From Omphalotus guepiniiformis (taxonomy: Eukaryota; Basidiomycota; Agaricomycetes; Agaricales; Omphalotaceae): DNA of 64,000 nt. Positions within the stretch are counted from its first letter, which is position 1. Each line of letters begins with the position of its first letter. The position numbers were made by a program, and so were the translations under genes. The stretch is from assembly GCA_028554645.1 (NCBI GenBank), contig JAQOOI010000057.1, positions 248,001 through 312,000 on the forward strand. The letters run 5' to 3'. The notes under the pieces were generated by a model. It saw only the letters and a program-made list of their open reading frames with translations. It was not told the DNA's origin and did not search any database. Positions 55,769 to 64,000 of the stretch are shown here, in pieces.

Positions 55769-56157
55769 TAGATGTGTGAAAAATATGCTAAATCAATTTA
55801 AAATTGATCCAGAATAACAGACAGAAAATTACTGTGAACTTATGCTAAACATATGTGAAAGTAATGTTAAATATCTGATGGTAAAATTTATGTTTTGGTT
55901 GTTCATATATACTGGCTATATGTTGAACAAATAACAAAACTATGGTAAACAGGATCATTTATGTATATAGTCTGTGTATATGGATACAGTTGTACATTAG
56001 GTGAATTCATCTTGCATATCTCATGTGTATACATCCAGGATGCATCTGCATGGACCTAGTAGATGGACACTGATATCTCTGTATACAGGACATAGGGGTT
56101 AATATATACAAACTTGTGTACAGAAGATGTTTCCAAGGTGAGGTATATACAGACAAG

Positions 56158-56396
56158 GTATACACCCATATACACTCTGTATACACACTGTATACACTCC
56201 CACCTGTATACACCCTGTATACACCCTGTATACACTCTGTATGCACTCTGTATGCACTCTGTATACACCCTGTATGCACCCTGTATACACTCTGTATGCA
56301 CCCTGTATCCACCCTGTATACATGTCATCCTGTATACCTGTATACACATGTGACAGGGTGTATACATGGTGTATACAGGTGTACAGAGTGTATAAT
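56158..56396 (+). repeat. 11-bp palindrome array 2
   Basis: Shorter second array of the same unit at the end of duplication unit 2. Near 56350 the orientation changes (CAGGGTGTATACATGGTGTA). Confidence 0.88.
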
Positions 56397-56637
56397 TAAA
56401 GTTTTATGATAAATGATTTTTGATATTTGTTCAACATCTGTTCACTGTAAATCTGTTAGGGAACAGAAGGTAAGGGTTAGTTACTCTGATCCACAGTATG
56501 GGGGTTGGGGGCTAAGTTGTATTAATTGAGAATCTACTCAAAGAACACAATGTAGAGATGAGCTGAAGTGATAATCTATATCACAGAGAAAGAGGATGTA
56601 AAGAGTGATGTCTCAGATATCACTAGAAAGGTAGGTT

Positions 56638-57005
56638 TCACTTGGAAATGCTTCAAGTGAGAACAGGAGATTTGATTACTGAAAATGCTTTAGTAATCAA
56701 GGGAATCTAGATACTTGGAAATGCTTCAAGTAGTCTAAGGATGGAATGAACAACTGGAAATGCTTCAGTTATTCAAAGAGAAAGCCTGGAAATGCTTCAG
56801 ACAATCAAGGGAAATACTGCTGGAAATGCTTCAGCAATACTTAAGAAAAGACACTGTAAATGCTTCAATGCCTTGGAGAATATCTGGAAATGCTTCAGAT
56901 AATCAAAGGGAATACTGCTGGAAATGCTTCAGCAATACTTAGGGAAAGACACTGGAAATGCTTCAATGCCTTAGAGGTTCAGTCACTGGGAATGCTTCAG
57001 TAGAC
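56638..57005 (+). repeat. Array of hairpin repeats with core TGGAAATGCTTCA
   Basis: Eleven copies, mostly spaced 30-34 bp in the right part. Flanks of most copies are inverted to each other but differ between copies: AACTG...CAGTT, TGCTG...CAGCA, ATCTG...CAGAT, ACTTG...CAAGT, and GATTACT...AGTAATC in a diverged copy. Inner pairs AA/TT add to the stem around a loop ATGC, with one bulged G. It lies in the likely U3 part of the solo LTR. Confidence 0.85.
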
Positions 57006-57116
57006 TAGAGAGAGTAAGAAGTATTTGTATTGACAAGACAGGTTACAAAGTAGGGGTTCACAAGAAAACAACTAGACTACTGTACACTAAGTTTCTGGGG
57101 CTTTATATACTACAAA

Positions 57117-57303
57117 CCATGAGGCTAAACATGAGGTATACAATGAGGCAGGCAATGAGGCAGGCAATGAGGCATGCAATGAGGTTGCAGTGAGGCATGC
57201 CTTGAGGCTGAACATGAGGCCATTTAGACATGAGGCTACAATGTGGCTGCCTTGAGGCCAAACATGAGGCAGTTTAAACATGAGGTTGCAATGTGAGGCA
57301 GTG
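57117..57303 (+). repeat. Short repeat array with ATGAGGCA units
   Basis: About a dozen copies of a degenerate unit (CATGAGGC, AATGAGGCAGGC, CTTGAGGC) just after the TATA-like site of the solo LTR. It could be a transcribed repeat in the R/U5 part. Confidence 0.75.
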
Positions 57304-57463
57304 GATCATCTGAAATGACTAGTCCAATAGGTAGGTCATCTAAAATGACTAGTCTGATAACATCCAGAATTTTGAAATTTTTCTGGTATCACTTTTGCTA
57401 CACTTTTGTTGACTTGTTCAATCCTCTTGTATTTATGCCCCTAATCCATCTAGGTTCCTAACA

Positions 57464-57632
57464 AAATCACTGTGTTTGATGTTGGAGAAATGAAGGTATT
57501 GTGTTGATACAATTTACTATAATTTCAACATAATTTTAGTATTAGTAGCAAAAAAATGATGAAAAATTTCCATATTAATTCAACATATGTTTAGCATTTT
57601 CTCACAGATTTTATGTTAAATTTCATCCAGTG
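57464..57632 (-). repeat. Right terminal inverted repeat of the CACTG element (outer part)
   Basis: Outer part of the right arm; the inner part is 56400-56453. The gap between them is filled exactly by the solo LTR 56454-57463, whose AAATC target duplication is counted once in each part. Confidence 0.82.
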
Positions 57633-58803
57633 TATAAAAAATTACATGTTTCTTACAAAAAATGTGTTTTTTTTTACTTGTATTTAACATCTTGTTTTAT
57701 AACTTGGACCTCCTAGAATATTTTATGTTTAAAACATCCTCAAAATAATGTCTAACCCAGTCCTGCCAGTGGCATGGAGCACAAAAATGAGGGGGCAGAT
57801 GAGGGGCAGAACGAGCCTCGGGCAAGGACGGACCAATTGAACCGGAGGCCAGCCTTAACTGACCACGGAGCGCAAGAGAAACGCTGACTAATCAGGCCTC
57901 CGGCAATGACAACCAACTTAACCGGAGGCCAGCTTAACTGACCATAAGTGCGCAAAAACGAGGGCCGAAAATGCTGACTAATATACAATCATTACATATA
58001 CAATTTAAGGTCGCTCCGATCAAAGCGGAGGCCCGCTTAACCGTCAAATTTTTGGCTGGATGGTGCCGCCATAAGAACGAATTCTCGTTACACTCCGAAT
58101 TCGTAACTTCGTAACCTCATTGTACTGTACAAGATCGGCTGATTCTACAGACACATTAAGGAGCTATAGATGTAGAAAATAAGTTATAGATTGAGTTGAA
58201 CACAAGTAACAGGTCAAATTGAGATGATTTGATCCATTTTTCGAAAGATTGAGGTGTCTAGAAGGAACGCCGCCTCCGGCAACTTGCGAGCCCCGCTCAA
58301 CGTTGATTTAATCTCCGCGGCAGGCGATTCCCACAGTCGCCTGCCTGCCTACAGGTTCTTCTCTTCCCGCCAACGATACTTGCAATAAATGACACGACAG
58401 TCACGTTCGAATAGGTGAGCAGACACAGAATAACGCGTCAACGTTCATGAAGTGAACTATGGATTATACATCCAAATATGCTCAAGTGGAAGATCAAAAG
58501 AACTACGTACGAGGATAGTACACGACACGGTCTACCCTAAACACTAAAACAAGAGCATAAGCCCTTCCAATTCAAATTTACAGGCCCTCGAGCTCTGACA
58601 TCAGCCTGCTCTGACAAGTTTTCGCGGAGCATTGATAAAGTTAGAGGGGCCTAAGAGTTCCTACACAAACGAGGATATACGACAATGGAAACACGACCAA
58701 CACGAATATTCTCCGTTCTGGCATTACTGATGTAAACAACCAGTAAACGACAACATACTTACTAGTATCGATATCGCTTATACTACAGCATTCCCTCCGA
58801 GTT
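57633..58803. other. Intergenic region with an 80-bp tandem repeat
   Basis: Two similar units of about 80 bp lie at roughly 57826-57982, sharing ACCGGAGGCCAGC, TTAACTGACCA and GCTGACTAAT. Nothing else was recognised up to the stop codon of the EF-hand/ZZ copy 2. Confidence 0.5.
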
Positions 58804-61800
58804 TCAACTATCTTCATATTCTCTGTCCTTCGTGCCTAAAAGCCCCTTCAAGGAATCAAGCGCTTCGCTGTCGTTCCTTGTACGAAGGCTAGGCGGGTGG
58901 TACGTCGTCGTTAAGTCATAAAGTCTGGGAGGCTGTCTAATAAGAGGGTGCGAGACGGTATGTCCCTCTCGAAGCGGAGCTCGAGCTTTGGGTTCGCACT
59001 CTATGCAAACAACAACTTGATCCAATGATACATGAATTGGCTCGCTGCCGCCGTGTTCCAACTCATCTGTGCGGGTACGTAAAATCAGGGAACTCTAAAC
59101 AATGGAAACCATAACTCACAGCATTTTATGCACACCCAATATATATCCGTTTGCAGGTTTACATCACTATCACATGAGATACACCGCCAAATGAAAGGAG
59201 AAGCAAGGACACCCAGTGTCAGAATATCACTGTCCACGTTCAAGTCGTCTGCAGCTGTTGACATGGTGCTTGTGTTGGGAGTCTGGAGGACCCGAGGAAG
59301 CCCAGAGTGGGTCGAAGAGGGAGAGGAAGAGGAGCTTGATGCACAAGGTGACTTGAATGATCCGAGTGCTGAAGAAACGTGTTCTGTTGCAGACATTCCA
59401 ACTTTTACAGATGGAGGAGAACCAAAGGATGCATCAAAAGTATGTGAGCCGCCAGATGTTAGATCTATGACAGAAGGAGGTCTATTGAATGCCAGGGAGC
59501 GAGCGATTATCATAAATGTGTGGAGATCTCGATGGCCATCATGCAGAGGGTGTCTTAGCTTCAAGACATATCCATATTCCTCTTCAAGGAAAGGTTGTTG
59601 CCGAAAGCAAGTTTGGCACAACTCTGTTGTCGATAACGTTAAATAATCAAATCTTCGATATCGAGGCCCAATGATGATGTGGTGGCACATTGAACATTTG
59701 AGGTTACTGTGGATCCAGTGATCAGGGGAAAGACACAGTTGATAACTCTTGGCCAACTCACAAGTTCAAAGAAGGCCAGACGAAGTGTGGCCCTGCGATT
59801 GACCGAAAAAGTCTTGTGTCCCAAGGAGTAGACCTTAGAAGAAGCCTATTCATCTCTTGGTGATCAACAGGACTCAATGTGTCGAGAAAGTACGTGAGCT
59901 TAGCACCACGTTTCAGATCAGAAAGTTTGCTTGTGATGAATTCCTTGTCAAAATATCCATGTCGGGAGCGCATCTGGTGAAGGACTGCATTGCATGCAAA
60001 TTGCCAAAGAGATAGAGGACGACCTTCGCGTAGACTGATCAGGGTTCTGAAACGATATACCCATGCAGGGGTCTGATTCATGTACACCGACCCGAGAGAA
60101 GTGTCCTGTGTTTGACTCCATTCTCCAGTGATTGTGTATTGAGTAGGTAGAGTGCGTGAGATCTAGCGCACTTCATAATCAATGTCATAAAGAGGTTGAA
60201 GAAGAAGTTATACTTACTGAATCCATCTGAGTTATCTCTGGAATGATATGTAAAGTGCCCCATATGTAAACACACAGCTTCCTGTCTTTCTCGTAATCTG
60301 GTTTTCCAAGTAATATAGCCTCCAACTTTCCTTTTAGTTTCTTGACTTGTATATTCCCCTCAATTGATAATGTACTCTTCAAGTAACTTCCTGTACCCTG
60401 AAATTGACCGTCATTGAAGTTCCAAGTATCAATTTGAAGTTGTATCATTCTGACTGCGGTTGACTTGTAATACACATTCAATAGATGGCCAGTCCAAAAT
60501 CCTTCTACCCCTGAGACACATGATTCAATATTGGGGATGTCAAAGTCATCGTGTGAAGTGTGAAACATGCAAGGAGAGGGATATTTCAGATCTACATGGC
60601 CTTTCCACTCATCTAAATCTCTTTCTGATTGAGTTTCTTCTGGATGGGTGAATTGGTTGACATAAAGTCCAGAAATTCCACGGAGATAAGGTGTCTCCTT
60701 TGTGACCACTCGGATGGTGGTTGATGTTTCTGAAACTCTTGGTCTTCATCATCTGAATCCTCAAGTTGAACAGGCCAAATCCTGCCGCCTCCCAGGGTAG
60801 GCACAAAACCTGGCGGCAGTGATTTGGTTTCTTCTAGACCAAAAGATCTTCTAAAAAAAGGTCCTTCAAAAGTTCTAGGCAGGTAAGGTGCCCCCCCTGT
60901 GACCACTCCAGGCGGCGATTGATTTCTCTGAAACTCTTGGTCTTCATTGTCCGATTTCCCAAGTTGAACAGGCTGAGTCCAACCACCTCCTGGGGTAGCC
61001 ACAAAATCTGGCACCAGTGAGGGCTTGTATGGGCTCACTTGGTTGTAGAATGAAGCATACTAATGCCGCCAGTTGTCACAAGCGCTCGAAAAACGTGCAG
61101 AACCACTCACCATTCCAAAGGCAAAAGTCACGAAATGAGCGGGATGCTGTGCGGACAAGACTGAATATGAGGGTTTAACGGGTTTAATGGGTTTAACAGG
61201 TTTGAGTGCAACTCCGAGAACGTACTCTGTAATGTAGAAACTCTGGATTTGATTCCATCGTAAATGTACTCGAGGGATTGTGCTGCCAGAAATATTTCAT
61301 CTACATCCAGAATCTCTGTACACCCAGCTCGGATTGTGGCAAGATGGCGTCTCAGAAGAAGAAAGAGCAGCGGGAACAAATTCTGAGTAACCAGATGGAA
61401 TAAGTTTCGGTTGCAGATCCATACCCAAGACGTAGAAAGGCCACGTACCCATTCAATCTCGAATCGGCCAATGATTAGTTCCAAAGTATCAGGTCCATCA
61501 ATCTCGTAGTTCAGAGCTTCGAGCTTCCGCTCCATCGCTTCTTCTTCAGCATGCTGATAGACGAGAACTTTTTCTTTCAGACTCTCCAATTGATCGTTGC
61601 AAGGTATTGTAGATGACAGAAGTTGGTTCACTATATACATAGATTTCAGATATAGATCTATAATTGACCTGTTGGTGGGTAGAATTTTGTCTAAAAGCGG
61701 ATATATCTGTTTGAGAATGGCGCCAATTTTTTGTCTGTAATTCCAGATTGTGAAATGACGGCCTTCAATTCCAATGATTCGTAAACGTGAGCGGTACCGC

Positions 61801-64000
61801 AATAATGATAAATAGACTTGCCTGCTGCCCAGTATGCTAACCACTGCAGGAAGCTATAAATGCCGAAACTGTAAGTTGAACTTAATCATAGCACGCAACA
61901 CCTACCTCCAATCTCTGGGCTGCAAAGACGCGACTTTATTAGCTTCCCAAACGCTTACAAAACCACTAGCATCCCCATCAAATGCTTTCTTCAATGGGAT
62001 GATATTTGCGAAACTGATATGCTTCAGCGCCCATTTCTCCGCTGCTCGAGTCTTTGCAACAGTGAAGACATTTCTCAATGCATTAGTTTGTTCTTGGGCT
62101 GTCGAACCAGGCGAGGGAGTACAATGAAAATAGTCGTCCAGAAATTCTGTGCCACTGTACTTGGCTACAAAGTAGTCATGTAGCGTGAAAACAAATTCAA
62201 GGATGGGTACACCGAGTTTCCATCCCTGTATACCCAAAGAACATATCAATTTGCACATTTACTGTGATTGAATGTAACCATATACCATTTCTTTCCATAT
62301 TTCATGCAGCTCCTGCGGCATTTATTCAAATCAGATACGCATTTATCAAGCTGTTATATCCATGTACCGGATCCATAACTCGGTCATGCGGCCCTTCCCG
62401 GACCGCAGAGATCACCCTTTCACTCTGGCGTACCATGGCAAGCTCAATATCATCTTTGAGCAGCCTCTGCTGCACATCCAACTTCTGTAGAAAGATCTTC
62501 ATGTTCTTCTTCAAGTCAGCATCCACATCTTCACTGAACTCCTCTTTGAGGTCGCTGAGTACATAAGAAGTTGGGTAAGCAGTCGCGTCTGGTATGTCCT
62601 CTGCGTGTTTTGCACCATCAGGATTAGCAACACCATTGACTGTTGGAAAAACTGAATTCGGATTCAAGACTCCATTGACTCTTGGGTCAACCAAAGTTTG
62701 CAAGATGGGGGTAGAATACACAGAACGGGAAACACAAGTAGGAGAAGACATTTGTTGTTGTGTCGGTGTGCGAGGAGAATACAATCTAGATCTATTGCCT
62801 TGACTATATGAGGGATAACCATGGGCATTGGCAGGATTTTGAAACAGCAAGGTATTTGTCTGAGATTGAGACCGGCGAAAGTGATTTGGTGGATCTGGGG
62901 AGGGCCAAGAGTTTACACCTGGTACTATGCTCACCTGCGGGTAGGACATCGGGAGAGTTGCTGGCAGAAATGGACTCCATGGACTCGGTGGACTCGGTAC
63001 GATAGGCACTCCATAGTGGGGACTAGGTATGGGTACTGGTGGTATCATAGGCAGTTGCCCATACCATGCCAGTACCGGTACCGGTCGAGCGTCCGCTGCT
63101 TCTGATTGATCCTGTATGCTATTTCATATGCGTCAGAAACTTGCTTATGTACACCAATATCAAGATACCAACCCGTACAACCGTAAGACAATCAATTCTC
63201 TAAGGGCACGGTCATCTCGTGCGCAATTTTCAGGACCACCTTTGGAGTTTATGAACTTTTTGATCTCTTTCTCGAGAAGCGTCTGTAGTTTTTCAAATAT
63301 GTCCTTGATACTCTCCTGAGTTGATTGTAAGGTGCTTTGAATGACAACAAGGGCGTTGTTTGCAGCGCTAACGCCATGTGCAGTGAAAACCTGTAAAGCA
63401 AGCTCCAGCTCCTTTTGTCGCTCTGAGAATTTTTGGGCAAAATCGGCCAAACGAGCTTCATAAATGGGGCTCTTGAGAAATTTCACTGGCAGCAAAACAA
63501 GATCAGTATCATCTCTTCACATTCCAAGTTGATTTACCGAGAATTCTCTTTTTCGAATATGTATCGCAAAGATTTCCACAAGCTCGAATATCGTCCGCGA
63601 TCGCGTCACAAAGCCTCCTCAGGTGTTCCGCTACGGTGAATTGTTGAGTGGGATCTGTTTGTTTTGGAGCTACGGTTCGAAGCCTTGAGAGTCTGTGTGA
63701 GAAGAGAACGCAAGAATGGAGCTGACTGAAAGTCTCACTGAACGAAAACTTCCATCATATCTTGCATCTTGACCTGCAAAACGATGACCTTCTGATCGTT
63801 ATCTCGGCGCTTGAGTTCCAACGTTACAACGGCCTTGAAAGCGATAACAGCGACATCTTTCAGGCAACGTCAACGCAAATTCGAGTACCAGTCATATATG
63901 AATGACTCGTACCGACAAAAGGATGAATTCTGCGAATGTCATCCAGCACGTTCATAAGAACCTGACTAGATGCGGCGAAGTTTTTGACCTTTTCCTCCAT
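58804..64000 (-). CDS. Large EF-hand-like / ZZ zinc-finger protein, copy 2, 5' partial
   Basis: Homologous exon by exon to 13594-18681 but inverted; the first exon runs off the window end. Visible parts: helical N-terminal exons (63495-63160); a Pro-rich linker with few PSP repeats (about 63040-62900); an EF-hand-like region around 62000; a helical middle (61844-61128); the EGFWTGHL segment (60709-60185); a ZZ-like finger CSMC...LCQTC (59690-59600); Cys pairs CISC and CIEC to the stop at 58804. By eye about 85% residue identity in the helical domain. It carries a copy-specific insert of about 350 bp with a 40-residue repeat (near 60680-61020); the frames on either side of its end do not match, so either an unseen intron or a frameshift is present. 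Confidence 0.72.

Larger units (their letters stand above)
55342..56399 (+). repeat. Internal direct duplication, unit 2
   Basis: Second copy. It lacks MITE A of unit 1 and has MITE B, which unit 1 lacks. Its palindrome array is about a third as long. Confidence 0.82.
56454..57463. mobile_element. Solo LTR, 1010 bp
   Basis: TGTTAGGGAAC at the left and GGTTCCTAACA at the right give TG...CA ends with a short inverted repeat. They are flanked by a perfect 5-bp duplication AAATC (56449-56453 and 57464-57468). Both flanks continue the right arm of the CACTG element, so the insertion is exact. A TATA-like CTTTATATAC at about 57100 suggests transcription left to right. No retrotransposon proteins are present, so it is a solo LTR from recombination between two LTRs. 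Superfamily not determined. Confidence 0.85.
53635..57632. mobile_element. Large non-autonomous TIR element with CACTG ends (CACTA/CMC-like)
   Basis: Inverted repeats of about 216 bp start CACTGGACACAATTTAAC on the left and, read inward from the right end, CACTGGATGAAATTTAAC. The left arm is 53635-53850. The right arm is 57632 to 57464 and then 56453 to 56400, split by a solo LTR. CACTA-family elements have CACTA/CACTG termini and 3-bp target duplications. The flanks here are TGT and TAT, an imperfect match. No transposase is present. Inside are a large direct duplication, two CACTG MITEs, 11-bp palindrome arrays and the nested LTR. Base composition is strikingly AT-rich outside the arrays. 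Confidence 0.8.

Noticed and set aside
56638..57005. CRISPR-like array (regular short repeats with unique spacers)
   Set aside because: The organism is a eukaryote, the repeat is only 13 bp, the spacers are related to each other and complementary around each repeat, and the array is part of an LTR.
53632..57635. A clean 3-bp target duplication for the 4-kb element
   Set aside because: The flanks are TGT and TAT; two of three bases agree, which is not enough to claim a duplication.

Overview
This window looks like a chromosome segment of an Agaricomycete-type (basidiomycete) fungus. Its genes are split by many short GT-AG introns of about 35-90 bases, and the gene families and the transposon mix (Ty3/Gypsy with a chromo-like domain, Ngaro-type tyrosine-recombinase retrotransposons, a PIF/Harbinger element with a Myb-like partner, EF-hand/ZZ proteins, trichodiene-synthase-like cyclases) fit that group. 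I ran no database search; family names come from motifs read in the translations.

Layout. 1-4950: 3' part of a Ty3/Gypsy retrotransposon with its 3' LTR. 5310-5999: a 690-bp near-perfect palindromic foldback element. 6123-7240: small zinc-finger-like gene. 8746-12669 (-): ENA-type (IID) P-type cation ATPase. 13594-18681: large EF-hand/ZZ protein, copy 1. 18858-19439 (-): small one-pass membrane protein. 19896-31023: aldo-keto reductase (AKR) gene split by a 9.8-kb PIF/Harbinger element (20407-30182, TSD AAT), which itself carries a 5.4-kb Ngaro element (20450-25814) 43 bp from its left end. 31561-32910: intact tandem AKR copy. 33193-33894 and 39767-40558: a pair of small paralogous genes separated by a second, decayed Ngaro element (33991-39309, -). 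40796-42178 (-): terpene synthase 1. 43154-46123: 5-oxoprolinase-like gene with only the hydantoinase-A half. 46906-50803: F-box protein. 52208-53421: terpene synthase 2. 53635-57632: a 4-kb terminal-inverted-repeat element with CACTG ends, holding an internal duplication, two small CACTG MITEs, arrays of an 11-bp palindromic repeat, and a nested 1-kb solo LTR. 58804-64000 (-): EF-hand/ZZ protein, copy 2, cut by the window end.

Two architectural points stand out. First, gene order is mirror symmetric: EF-hand/ZZ (+), terpene synthase (-) on the left; terpene synthase (+), EF-hand/ZZ (-) on the right. This suggests an inverted duplication of a two-gene block whose arms were later stretched by different transposons. 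Second, several mobile elements carry arrays of hairpins with a constant loop and changing but still paired stems: the CGT-loop hairpins in both Ngaro elements and the TGGAAATGCTTCA hairpins in the solo LTR. These are the best candidates here for undescribed functional DNA or RNA structure.

The AKRs and the two FPP-cyclase-like enzymes could belong to a terpenoid neighbourhood, but no P450 or transporter of a classical cluster was recognised, so that is only an inference.
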